From Loktanella sp. 5RATIMAR09 (lineage in GTDB: Bacteria; Pseudomonadota; Alphaproteobacteria; Rhodobacterales; Rhodobacteraceae): a DNA stretch of 64,000 nucleotides. A program made the position numbers and the translations under genes. Position 1 is the first letter of the stretch. Every line of letters begins with the position of its first letter. Under the pieces are notes generated by a model. It did no database searches, was not told the origin of the DNA, and saw only the letters and a list, made by a program, of their open reading frames with translations. The DNA lies in NCBI RefSeq assembly GCF_001419985.1, contig NZ_LJAL01000009.1, positions 62,001-126,000 on the forward strand. The letters are read 5' to 3'. Below are positions 56,563 to 64,000 of this stretch, piece after piece.

Positions 56563-58023
56563 CTACTCCGCGACCATCGGTTCAAAGATGGCTGGTGGAA
56601 GGTCATAACCCCAAAGCTTGAAGCGCTCGGAGAAGTGGCTGCGGACACCGGTTGCCGTGAAGTGACCGATGATCTTGTTGTCAGGGGTCAGGCCCACACG
56701 CTGATACCGGAAGATCTCTTGCATCGAGATGACATCGCCTTCCATGCCGGTGATCTCGGTGATGGATGTCATGCGACGCGAGCCATCCTGCAAGCGGGAC
56801 GCCTGCACGATCAGGTTCACAGCCGAAGAGATCTGGCTGCGCATTGCTTTGATCGGCATTTCGATACCGGCCATCGCAATCATGTTTTCCAGACGCGACA
56901 CACCATCGCGGGCGCTGTTGGCGTGGATCGTGGTCATGGATCCGTCGTGGCCGGTGTTCATGGCCTGCAACATGTCGATGACTTCTTCACCACGGGTTTC
57001 GCCCACGATAATGCGGTCAGGGCGCATCCGCAGGGCGTTTTTCAGACAATCACGCTGGGACACGCCGCCTTTGCCTTCCACGTTGGGTGGACGGCTTTCC
57101 ATGCGGCCCACATGCGTTTGCTGCAGTTGTAGTTCCGCCGTATCCTCAATCGTCAGAATGCGCTCTGCATCGTCGATAAAGCCGGACAGCGCGTTCAGGG
57201 TTGTGGTTTTACCTGAACCCGTACCGCCGGAAACGATAATATTCAGGCGGGTGGACACTGCGGCCTGAAGGTAGGCGGCCATCTCCTCGGTAAAGGCGCC
57301 GAATTTGACAAGCTCTTCGATGCCAAGCTTATCTTTTTTGAACTTACGAATGGAAACAAGCGAGCCGTCCACCGCAATTGGTGGCACCATCGCGTTGAAA
57401 CGCGAGCCATCGGCAAGACGGGCGTCAACATAAGGGTTGGATTCATCAACGCGCCGGCCGACCGCAGACACGATCTTGTCGATAATCCGCAGCAAATGCC
57501 GTTCGTCTTTGAACGTAATGTCGGTCAGTTCCAGACGTCCGTCACGTTCTACAAAGATCTGTTGCGGTCCATTGACCAGAATATCGTTCACGGTCTCGTC
57601 TTTGAGCAAGGTTTCCAGCGGGCCAAGCCCGGTGACCTCGAAGAAAAGATCCTGACTCAATGTCTGGCGCTCATCGCGGTTCAGGACGATTCCCATCTCT
57701 TCGAGGGTTTCGTTTGCGATTGCGTTGATTTCCGAGCGCAACTCCTGTTCGGAGGCGGTTTCAAGCGCTGCAAGGTTCAGGTTGTCCAGCAGGGCCTTGT
57801 GCAGCTCAAGCTTGATTTCGCCCAAACGTTCCTTGCGACGTTTTTCCTTGTCCATCGGGGCCACTTCGCCCGGACGCCGTGCCTGGGTTGTCTTGTGAAG
57901 CGGCTTGCGTCCGTCATCCGCTTTTGTTGGCGTCACTGCCGCAATGTCAACTTTGGCAGGGGCCGTTGGTGCGATCGCGGCGGCGTCTTTTGGTAGAGTT
58001 GGTTTTTTATATTTTGAAAACAT
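56563..58023 (-). CDS. cpaF: Tad secretion ATPase CpaF/TadA
   Basis: The traffic ATPase that drives Flp pilus assembly. The 486-residue protein has an N-terminal domain (about 60-180) and a RecA-like core with Walker A IVSGGTGSGKTTTLN (near 265), an Asp box and Walker B region (RMRPDRIIVGETRGEEVIDML), and the His box (GHDGSMTTIHANSARD). The ATG at 58023 follows AGAGGTAAC. It starts 11 bases after the cpaE stop. Confidence 0.94.
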   Translation of the reverse strand: MFSKYKKPTLPKDAAAIAPTAPAKVDIAAVTPTKADDGRKPLHKTTQARRPGEVAPMDKEKRRKERLGEIKLELHKALLDNLNLAALETASEQELRSEINAIANETLEEMGIVLNRDERQTLSQDLFFEVTGLGPLETLLKDETVNDILVNGPQQIFVERDGRLELTDITFKDERHLLRIIDKIVSAVGRRVDESNPYVDARLADGSRFNAMVPPIAVDGSLVSIRKFKKDKLGIEELVKFGAFTEEMAAYLQAAVSTRLNIIVSGGTGSGKTTTLNALSGFIDDAERILTIEDTAELQLQQTHVGRMESRPPNVEGKGGVSQRDCLKNALRMRPDRIIVGETRGEEVIDMLQAMNTGHDGSMTTIHANSARDGVSRLENMIAMAGIEMPIKAMRSQISSAVNLIVQASRLQDGSRRMTSITEITGMEGDVISMQEIFRYQRVGLTPDNKIIGHFTATGVRSHFSERFKLWGYDLPPAIFEPMVAE

Positions 58024-58034
58024 AGTGTTACCTC

Positions 58035-59279
58035 TCAAGCATTCGCTTCGGCTGTATCTGCTTGGTTGACATCATGGATCGACTTCGCGAGCTTCATAAT
58101 TTCTTTTCGCAGGGCATTCTTCGGTACGGTTTCCGCCATTGGGGCCCCGTGGTCGGCCGCCTGCACGACAGGTTTGCCGCCATCGGGCAGTTGAACTTCG
58201 ATGGAAATACCAAGGTTGTCTGAAAGGCGCTTCACGCGGCTTTTCCCGTTCATGTCAGTAAATCCGGGCGCGCGGTTCAGCAGGAATCGTATCTTCTCAA
58301 ACGGCAAATCCTCGGACTGTAGCGCGCGCTTGAGACGCAGTGTATTCTGCGCCGAGCGCATATCAAGCTCAATCATCGCGAAATAGACATGTGCCATTTC
58401 AAGAACGGTCTGGGACCATTCCACCATCGTTGAAGGCATATCAATGATGACATAGTCAAAGTTGCTGGCCGCCATCTGTATCACGCGCGTGATGTCATCC
58501 GGCGTGATCATATCAAGCGGAATCATGTCCATCGGCGCAGTCAGCACATGCAGCTTGTCACCATAGGTCAGGGTCGCCTGCATGAAGGTTTCCGCATCCA
58601 TTGACGCTGTGTCGGTCAGCAATTCAAGAACGGTTTCGCGGCGTGGCAGGTCCAGATATGTCGAGGCAGAGCCGAACTGAAAATCGAGGTCGATCAGGCA
58701 GACCTTTGGCGGGTCTTTTTTGTCAACGTTTGTCAGCTCCCATGCAAGGTTGACGGCCAACATGGTGGCGCCGGTCCCCCCTGCTAGACCGTGAATGGGA
58801 ATGATAACTCCCGAACGGTCACCACTGACCTGAAACCCTTTTTCACCGCTTTGCGGTGCAGGGGTTTCCTGCTTGGTTAACACGCGTTCAATTGCACGCG
58901 CCAATTCATTCTCAGGAAGCGGGTAGGGGACAAATTCGTCTCCGCCTTCGCGCAACAGCTGGTGGAGTGCGGTCGGACTTACATCTTCCGCGATCAGGAT
59001 CACTTTTACCGAAGCCGCTTTGGCCGCGGCGATGACCTCGGAGATGGTTGCAAGATTGTCTTCGTCCTCGGCGTCCATAGCGAGTGTAACAAATTGCAGG
59101 CCGCGCGCATCAGGCTGGCCAAGAAATGCAATGGCATCCTCAAAACTGAGGTCACCCCATGCATCGCCCAAAGCCGCTTCCATATCTTCGATCAAAAGAT
59201 CAAAGTTCTGCACGTCACGACTTATCGTGCACGCCACGATCTGTGGCGGGTCGCTTTGGACAACTGGGCTTGTACTCAT
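58035..59279 (-). CDS. cpaE: Tad localisation ATPase-like protein CpaE/TadZ
   Basis: A 414-residue protein: receiver-like domain (about 8-125; DLLIEDMEAALGDAWGDLSFEDAIAFLGQPDARG) and a ParA/MinD-type domain (about 148-410). The deviant Walker A is HGLAGGTGATML (near 160), where both lysines of the usual KGGVGKT are missing. Switch II (LIDLDFQFGSAST) and the later VIIDMPS are kept. TadZ marks the pole for pilus assembly. The ATG at 59279 follows GGGGACATCAAGAAG; a GTG ten codons up is the alternative. Confidence 0.88.
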   Translation of the reverse strand: MSTSPVVQSDPPQIVACTISRDVQNFDLLIEDMEAALGDAWGDLSFEDAIAFLGQPDARGLQFVTLAMDAEDEDNLATISEVIAAAKAASVKVILIAEDVSPTALHQLLREGGDEFVPYPLPENELARAIERVLTKQETPAPQSGEKGFQVSGDRSGVIIPIHGLAGGTGATMLAVNLAWELTNVDKKDPPKVCLIDLDFQFGSASTYLDLPRRETVLELLTDTASMDAETFMQATLTYGDKLHVLTAPMDMIPLDMITPDDITRVIQMAASNFDYVIIDMPSTMVEWSQTVLEMAHVYFAMIELDMRSAQNTLRLKRALQSEDLPFEKIRFLLNRAPGFTDMNGKSRVKRLSDNLGISIEVQLPDGGKPVVQAADHGAPMAETVPKNALRKEIMKLAKSIHDVNQADTAEANA

Positions 59280-59482
59280 CTTCTTGATGTCCCCATCACT
59301 TAATTTCACTCAAAATAACCAGCCAGAAGTAAGACTCACCTACCATACCGGCCAGATTTGCCTAAACCATGGCAATAAAACCAACTTATGGTCCAATCAT
59401 TAATGGGAAATTTGTCGATAATAGGACCAAATCAACTCGACTGTGCAGATATTTGCGACGATTTGCAATTCTTTGGTCAAAT

Positions 59483-59513
59483 GTTGACGCCGGATATAGA
59501 ATCCGGCGTCAAC
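59483..59513 (-). terminator. Perfect 13-base-pair hairpin after the ompA-like gene
   Basis: Arms 59483-59495 and 59501-59513 pair perfectly around ATAGA, about 20 bases after the OmpA-like stop on the minus strand. A T run is poor, so it may protect or partly end the upstream mRNA; cpaE and below follow after it. Confidence 0.6.
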
Positions 59514-59534
59514 GAAGCGCGTCAGCGCATTTTC

Positions 59535-60179
59535 TTATAGGCCGTCTGTCGCAGTCGAGGTGGCCGGAGCAGCACTTGCAACATATTCGCGGAAGATAAC
59601 CGCGGCGTATTTGCCGTTCAGAAGCATTGGATCGCTCTCAACGAATCCAGTCACCTCTGTGACCGTGCGACGGTTGCGACGCTCGCGTCCTTCGGTCACA
59701 ACAAGCGGTTGCGTTTCACCAAAGGAGACGACCGCTTCCAGTCGGCTACGGTCAATCCCTTGTGACGCCAGGAACGACACAACGGTTTGTGCACGGCGCA
59801 ACCCGAGTGAACGGTTATAGCCCTGGCTACCGACAAGGTCAGTGTGGCCGTAGACCTTGAAGCGGACTTCAGGGAACTGACGGATCCAATCTGCCTGTCG
59901 CATCAGTGTTGCCTGCGCATCCGCGTCCAGCACTGTTGAATTAAAGGCAAAGTTCACCGTTGTGTTCACATCTGCTGCAAACCGACGCGCAAGATTGATT
60001 GTGTAATCCTGTGCCCCTGTCTGAACCAGACGGTTGTTCATTGTGGCTTCGCCAAAATCACCAGAGTCGATCGTTGACCCTGCCTCAGTAAAGAACGAAG
60101 AAGCTGCGATTTGCCTGTCAGCGGATGAGCAGGCGCCCAGTGTTGCGGCCGCGATGGCTGCTGTCATTATGTATTTCAT
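59535..60179 (-). CDS. OmpA-family lipoprotein in the CpaD position
   Basis: A 214-residue protein with a lipoprotein signal (MKYIMTAAIAAATLGAC, Cys 17), a short linker, and an OmpA/Pal peptidoglycan-binding domain (about 65-170; VYGHTDLVGSQGYNRSLGLRRAQTV, then SFGETQPLVVTEGRERRNRRTV). About 45 further residues follow. It sits between cpaC and cpaE, where Caulobacter has cpaD, another wall-linked outer-membrane lipoprotein. It probably anchors the tad secretin to the wall. The start at 60179 gives the full lipobox. Confidence 0.85.
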   Translation of the reverse strand: MKYIMTAAIAAATLGACSSADRQIAASSFFTEAGSTIDSGDFGEATMNNRLVQTGAQDYTINLARRFAADVNTTVNFAFNSTVLDADAQATLMRQADWIRQFPEVRFKVYGHTDLVGSQGYNRSLGLRRAQTVVSFLASQGIDRSRLEAVVSFGETQPLVVTEGRERRNRRTVTEVTGFVESDPMLLNGKYAAVIFREYVASAAPATSTATDGL

Positions 60180-60194
60180 CGACTTACGCTCCAA

Positions 60195-61625
60195 TCATTC
60201 GTCAAGGACATAGCCGTAGGACCCGCTAAAGTCCTGGCGTGCCACTTCGCCTGCACCACCTGTTGATGGACCACCTGTCCGGGCCACTTGGCCGAAGAGG
60301 AAGAGCCCTTGCTCGGTGGGTGGGCGCACACGATCTGTTGGCAAGGCCAACGCTTCGCCCCGTGTCGGTGAGACAAGGTGTGGCGTCACAATAATCACCA
60401 GTTCAGTCTGGCGACGGGAGAATTCAGCGCTTCTGAACAGTGCGCCAAGGACAGGGATATCCCCGACCCATGGAACCTGACCGTTCAAGTCGTTGAAGTC
60501 ATCCGAGAGCAATCCGGCAATTGCAAAGCTTTCGCCATCACGCATCTCAACTGTGGTCGATGTTTCGCGACGGCTGAAAGCATCTACAGAAAAGCCGTTT
60601 GCCTGAAAGCCGCTGGACGGGTCGATCGCCGATACCGCGGCGCTGAGTTCCAGATTGATGATGTCGCCATCAATCACCCGTGGAATAAAGCTAAGCTCGA
60701 CACCGAACGGTTTGTATTCAACCGAGATCGTTCCGCCTTCGTTTGACGATGGTACAGGATATTCACCGCCGGCAAGGAATGTCGCTTCCTGGCCGCTGAG
60801 CGCTGTCAGGTTCGGCTCTGCCAAAGACCGTACAACACCCCGTGTTTCAAGCGCTTCAAGCAAGATGCCTACTTCGAGGCTTCCTGCACCGAAGCCAAAC
60901 ACAAACGCACCAGTGTTGGAGTTTGAAGCTGGAACAGAGTTGTTCAGGGCGCCGTTGATCGCACCTTGGCCAACTGTGCGGTTTGTACCGCCCGTGATGC
61001 CAACGTCGTCCCCGAACCCAAGGCCCGAAAGTGCAAGCGACGATGACAGTGCTTTACTGACCGAACGCTGCATTTCAGCAAACCGTACTTTCAGCATCAC
61101 TTGCTGTGTGCCGCCGACGGTCATCAGGTTTGACACGCGTTCGGGTGCGTAGCGCTCTGCAAGATCCAGTGCCCGATCAAGACGTGCAATCGAGCTTACT
61201 GTGCCGGACAGAACGATACCGTTATTCGCGGTGCGGACCTCGATGTTTTCGCCTGGCAGAATTTGCGTCAGGCGCTCTTTGAATTCCGCCATGTCGGGGG
61301 ACACATGCACCTCAACGTTCGTAATCAGACGCCCGTTTTCACCCAGAAGGGTCAGGGTCGTGCGGCCGGGCTCTTTGCCCAGGACGTAGATTGTGCGGTC
61401 CGACAACGACGAAATGTCCGCGATGCCAGGGTTCGCAATCGATAGTTCGGTGAAGGGCACATCGCTCTCCACAACAACGGCCCGACTCATCGGAACGCTC
61501 AGTGCACTGGACGCCGCGCCGCGCAGAACGCGCAACGTTTCGGCCGGTGCAATACTCGGTGCTGCCGCAGTAAGCGACAACGTTAAGCCAGCAATAGCTG
61601 CCTTTAAGAATTTGTCATATTTCAT
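60195..61625 (-). CDS. cpaC: Tad secretin CpaC/RcpA
   Basis: A 476-residue outer-membrane channel. A signal peptide (about 1-29, ending APA) is followed by an N-terminal pilus-secretin domain (about 45-110; SRAVVVESDVPFTELSIANPGIADI), a BON-like segment (VRTANNGIVLSGTVSS), and the secretin core (about 220-440; VGILLEALETRGVVRSLAEPNLTALSGQEATFLAGGEYPVP). The VPWVGDIPVLGALFRS signature is near 400. The ATG at 61625 follows GAGAGGCAGGTC. Confidence 0.94.
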   Translation of the reverse strand: MKYDKFLKAAIAGLTLSLTAAAPSIAPAETLRVLRGAASSALSVPMSRAVVVESDVPFTELSIANPGIADISSLSDRTIYVLGKEPGRTTLTLLGENGRLITNVEVHVSPDMAEFKERLTQILPGENIEVRTANNGIVLSGTVSSIARLDRALDLAERYAPERVSNLMTVGGTQQVMLKVRFAEMQRSVSKALSSSLALSGLGFGDDVGITGGTNRTVGQGAINGALNNSVPASNSNTGAFVFGFGAGSLEVGILLEALETRGVVRSLAEPNLTALSGQEATFLAGGEYPVPSSNEGGTISVEYKPFGVELSFIPRVIDGDIINLELSAAVSAIDPSSGFQANGFSVDAFSRRETSTTVEMRDGESFAIAGLLSDDFNDLNGQVPWVGDIPVLGALFRSAEFSRRQTELVIIVTPHLVSPTRGEALALPTDRVRPPTEQGLFLFGQVARTGGPSTGGAGEVARQDFSGSYGYVLDE

Positions 61626-61786
61626 AAGTGACCTGCCTCTCCGATCACGCCTCGTTTTAACGGGTCTTCCCGCCCATGATCTCTCGACCATGAGGCACGC
61701 GCATATTTATTGCAATAATCAAGGTGTTGGAGGGCAGAGCGAATGTGGATTAAACGCAACACTAGCTAGGCAGTGTGTAAATGATG

Positions 61787-61814
61787 GCGCCCCACACAAG
61801 ATTTAGCGGGGCGC
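61787..61814. terminator. Hairpin between cpaB and cpaC
   Basis: GCGCCCC (61787-61793) pairs with GGGGCGC (61808-61814), within the gap after cpaB. It has no T run in the minus direction and may only tune the amount of downstream message. Confidence 0.4.
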
Positions 61815-61849
61815 GAGAAAGATGTTGTCAATTCAGCTCGTTGGCCAAA

Positions 61850-62671
61850 TCAGTTGGCGCATTCGACTTCGACTTGAATACGTTCGGTGCCATTGCGCTG
61901 GGTAACAAAGCAGCGTTCTTCCTCGACAACCTCTGGCTCCGGTGCACGCACCTCTTCCACAATTCCAAGGACATCACGGATGTTGGTTTCAATCGTCGTG
62001 TCACCAGCGTCAAGATCATTGCGACCTACAGGTGTGAGGGACAGTACGCCTGCTGACTGAAGCACTTGCAGGTCTGCAAAGTCTTCTTGGGATACCTGAA
62101 TAACGACCCCGCCATTCCTTGCGTCCATCGCAATGATTTCAAGGCGGCTTTTGACGAGGCGCGAAATGCTTTGCCCGCCGTCCACCCGGCCGACCCAATA
62201 AAGATCGATCAGATCAGAGTTTCGTAGATCACCTGCGAACGCTTGGGTCATGTTATTGGGCAGTGGAAAGGCGCGCATACCGGGATCAAGCAGCGCGGTG
62301 ATACCCTGCGGCGCCCCTGCTTCTGTCACTTTTGCGTTCAAGATCGGTTCATTCGCTTGCATGGGGATGCGGACAACGCGCGGCACGTTCAGACCTTGGG
62401 GAAACAACTCTTCTTCTGTTGCAAACACGCCATCGGGCAAATAATCGCGCGCATATTTGATGATCTGGACGTCATCTACTGTCAGCAGGTCACCATATGT
62501 CAGCGACCGCGAAGGCGCGTAAATGTCCACAGTCCGAAGTGCAGTTGCAGAACGCTGGCGTTCACGCTCCAATTGGGATGCCTGCGTTTCCATATATTGG
62601 TTCACCATATACACGGCGAAGCCAGCAAGCCCCATCCCAATCAAAAGTACCAATCCAAAAACTGCGCGCAT
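61850..62671 (-). CDS. cpaB: Flp pilus assembly protein CpaB/RcpC
   Basis: A 273-residue periplasmic protein with one N-terminal membrane helix (about 3-22), then the SAF domain (about 44-115; VDIYAPSRSLTYGDLLTVDDVQIIKYARDYLP) and the RcpC region (ITALLDPGMRAFPLPNN, SDLIDLYWVGRV). It ends with two cysteines near the C-terminus (ERCFVTQRNGTER, then ECAN). The ATG at 62671 has AGAGG seven bases upstream; the codon two earlier in frame is TTG. The gene starts the main tad block after the pilins. Confidence 0.9.
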   Translation of the reverse strand: MRAVFGLVLLIGMGLAGFAVYMVNQYMETQASQLERERQRSATALRTVDIYAPSRSLTYGDLLTVDDVQIIKYARDYLPDGVFATEEELFPQGLNVPRVVRIPMQANEPILNAKVTEAGAPQGITALLDPGMRAFPLPNNMTQAFAGDLRNSDLIDLYWVGRVDGGQSISRLVKSRLEIIAMDARNGGVVIQVSQEDFADLQVLQSAGVLSLTPVGRNDLDAGDTTIETNIRDVLGIVEEVRAPEPEVVEEERCFVTQRNGTERIQVEVECAN

Positions 62672-62954
62672 TTCCAAGCCTCTCGTTTCACGCCCTTTGG
62701 GCCAAAGGGTCGATCACATCTTTATATTAAATTTGCTGTCCGATTGCCAATTTTGCAAGACTCATACGGAGCGACAGTAAATTCACGTGTCTCAACAGCA
62801 GAGTTAACTGGTGTTCCGCATTGGTGCAATCGGTTTGGTTCTGCGGTAGAAAACAGCAACCGCCTTGCAAAAAATTGCTGCTTCGTGCCGTGACCACTGT
62901 CGTGTTTTACAACAGCTTACGAGGCGCGGTGATCGTGCTGAAACCATAAAAGGT

Positions 62955-63134
62955 CTATGGAAGCTCGACATTATCCATAGCAAGCTCGATGTCATTGGCC
63001 AGATCAGTGGTGCCACCACTGAAAGTTTGCACAACGACCAGACCCAATGTGCAGATTGCAGCGGTCAAAACCACAAAGTCGACAGTGATGGCACCGTCTT
63101 GATCGTCGAGAAAAGCCGAAAATAGAGGTTTCAT
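62955..63134 (-). CDS. Flp-type pilin 2 (divergent)
   Basis: Read directly from the DNA: 59 residues starting MKPLFSAFLDDQDGAIT. The prepilin site is at G-A-I-T-V-D-F (Gly14), followed by a hydrophobic helix (about 18-37; VDFVVLTAAICTLGLVVV) and a short acidic tail. It aligns over its full length with pilin 1, but has a Cys in the helix and a different tail, so it may be a minor pilin. AAGGCAG is seven bases before the ATG. Confidence 0.85.
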   Translation of the reverse strand: MKPLFSAFLDDQDGAITVDFVVLTAAICTLGLVVVQTFSGGTTDLANDIELAMDNVELP

Positions 63135-63274
63135 TAGTCTACTGCCTTTTTACGATAAGTTGCGAACCAGGATGTCCGGTTGCACCTAATACAGAATGAC
63201 GTTCCGCACTCAAAACCCAACTTATGCAGCATTTTAAGAACTTTCTTGCTGCATTAACTATCGTCTTTACGCAA

Positions 63275-63307
63275 GAAGCCGCGCCAATCATTCACTGGCG
63301 CGGCTTC
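63275..63307 (-). terminator. Strong hairpin between the two flp genes
   Basis: Perfect 12-base arms (63275-63286 and 63296-63307) stand 29 bases after the flp1 stop. A T run is poor, so it is likely an attenuator or a 3' stabiliser that makes flp1 mRNA more abundant than the rest. Confidence 0.7.
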
Positions 63308-63335
63308 ACACACTAGCTCTCGGCTAGCCGGCGAC

Positions 63336-63515
63336 TTAGCCAGCGTTCATGTTGCCGAGCGAGTCTTCGATGTCGTTTGCAAGACCGGTCGCACCGTTGC
63401 TGACCGCAGTACCGACTGCCAGGCCCAGAACAACGATTGCCGCTGTCAGAACAACGAAGTCAACTGTGACAGCGCCGTCTTCGTCGTTGCGGAAGTTTTT
63501 AATAAAGTTAAGCAT
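63336..63515 (-). CDS. flp: Flp major pilin 1
   Basis: Read directly from the DNA: 59 residues starting MLNFIKNFRNDEDGAVT. The prepilin cleavage site is after Gly14, then A-V-T-V-D-F, the helix VVLTAAIVVLGLAVGTAV, and a small tail (GATGLANDIEDSLGNMNAG). The usual Flp E-Y pair is D-F here. AGGAGG seven bases before the ATG is the strongest ribosome site of the locus, as suits an abundant structural protein. First gene of the tad locus, followed by a hairpin. Confidence 0.92.
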   Translation of the reverse strand: MLNFIKNFRNDEDGAVTVDFVVLTAAIVVLGLAVGTAVSNGATGLANDIEDSLGNMNAG

Positions 63516-63868
63516 TGTGATCCCTCCTCAGGGTATTAGCAGGTTTAGTTTCGTTCCGCGTCGGCATCTGGTTTACTCATTACGCTAACGCGGAGACCGT
63601 CTTGGATGAGTACATATATCCATTTGAATGGGGCAGCACTTTGGCATCAATCAGTTTTTTTTGCCATCGGTTGATAATTTCAGCGTAGAATTTGTAAGGT
63701 GTTGTTTTTAAATGAAAGAAATATTCATCTTTGGTTCATCTTCGGCGCTCTTCGTTGCGCCGAAGCCGCCAATTCTGTAGGAATCAGGCCGATTGTTCCC
63801 AAAGTTCTGGCTTTTTGGCTGCTTTCTGCCATCTTTATATGAACAAAAAGCCGCGAGCAGGTCTGAAA
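63516..63868. other. Intergenic region between flp1 and the last gene
   Basis: About 350 bases that must hold the pilin promoter (minus strand) and the promoter of the plus-strand gene. It is AT-rich around 63640-63735. The one clear structure is the nine-base hairpin at 63740-63765 (CTTCGGCGC / GCGCCGAAG). No convincing sigma70, sigma54 or CtrA site was found, and no small gene. Confidence 0.5.
63740..63765. repeat. Nine-base inverted repeat upstream of the pilin gene
   Basis: CTTCGGCGC (63740-63748) and GCGCCGAAG (63757-63765) pair perfectly across eight bases. There is no T run. It may be an operator for one of the divergent genes or end an unseen transcript. Confidence 0.5.
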
Positions 63869-64000
63869 ATGAGTCGTAAATTAACGAGCTTAGCGCTGAT
63901 CGGCGCGATTCTCGCGTCAGCCCCTGCGTTTGCCGAGGTCGAGCGTCTCTTGCCGGACTTCACGTTCAAGCGTGTACCGGTGCCGAGTGCGGAGACAACA
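63869..64000 (+). CDS. Exported protein, N-terminal fragment (runs past window end)
   Basis: The first 44 residues are visible. A signal peptide MSRKLTSLALIGAILASAPAFA (cleavage after Ala22) is followed by EVERLLPDFTFKRVPVPSAETT. The product is thus periplasmic or secreted. The DFTFKRV region reminds me of wall-degrading transglycosylases found beside tad loci in this family, but the visible part is too short to decide. It is divergent from the flp operon. Confidence 0.55.
   Translation, partial: MSRKLTSLALIGAILASAPAFAEVERLLPDFTFKRVPVPSAETT

Overview
The window comes from the chromosome of an alphaproteobacterium of the family Rhodobacteraceae, most likely the marine Roseobacter group (inferred from gene content). 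The signs are FnrL next to a cbb3 oxidase operon, a fused ATP sulfurylase/APS kinase, the DUF1150-Hsp20 pair, a carboxyspermidine-type polyamine route, ruvCAB next to tol-pal, and a tad pilus locus with an OmpA-family lipoprotein. It is ordinary, densely coding chromosome. I see no tRNA, rRNA, CRISPR array, insertion sequence or prophage.

Layout. 1-5.8 kb: tail of an IclR regulator, fnrL, a tandem Usp protein, and ccoNOQP. Two FNR boxes lie between usp and ccoN. 5.8-12.4 kb: SH3 lipoprotein, Lrp regulator, trxB, sat-cysC fusion, the Hsp20/DUF1150 pair behind a sigma32-like promoter, DUF465, purEK. 12.4-17.4 kb, minus strand: nspC, carboxynorspermidine synthase, a 3-hydroxyisobutyrate dehydrogenase-like enzyme, an EamA transporter and an exported lipase-like protein. 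17.4-19.6 kb: groESL under a clear CIRCE operator. 19.7-23.9 kb: ccoGHIS, the cbb3 maturation operon with its own FNR box, about 14 kb from ccoNOQP. 24-28 kb: a Hint-domain protein and an autotransporter; the autotransporter has an FNR-like box at the activating position. 28.2-32.5 kb: MFS transporter, msrA, SGNH hydrolase, prmA, a small membrane protein and a DUF1127 protein. 32.8-44.6 kb: ruvCAB, an unknown protein, ybgC-tolQRA-tolB-pal-cpoB, tilS, ftsH. 44.7-51.1 kb: MOSC protein, fhs and folD (one-carbon metabolism), and on the minus strand an Lhr-type helicase with PdeM. 51.2-63.5 kb, minus strand: a tad/flp pilus locus, in transcription order flp1, flp2, cpaB, cpaC, ompA-like, cpaE/tadZ, cpaF/tadA, tadB, tadC, tadD, TPR lipoprotein, prepilin peptidase, AAA+ ATPase. 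The window ends in the start of an exported protein.

How the parts fit. FnrL has the E-S-R recognition residues expected to read TTGAT half sites. Boxes of that type precede ccoN/usp, ccoG and the autotransporter, so one oxygen sensor probably controls the high-affinity oxidase, its maturation factors, a stress protein and one surface protein. The tad locus is a near-complete secretion machine with non-standard pieces: D-F instead of E-Y in both pilins, a TadZ without P-loop lysines, OmpA in the CpaD slot, and an AAA+ ATPase of unknown role. I found no convincing new defence or metabolic system. The tad-linked AAA+ ATPase and the FnrL-linked autotransporter are the best leads. Several starts were moved from the longest open frame on ribosome-binding-site grounds; ccoS and both pilin genes were read directly from the DNA.
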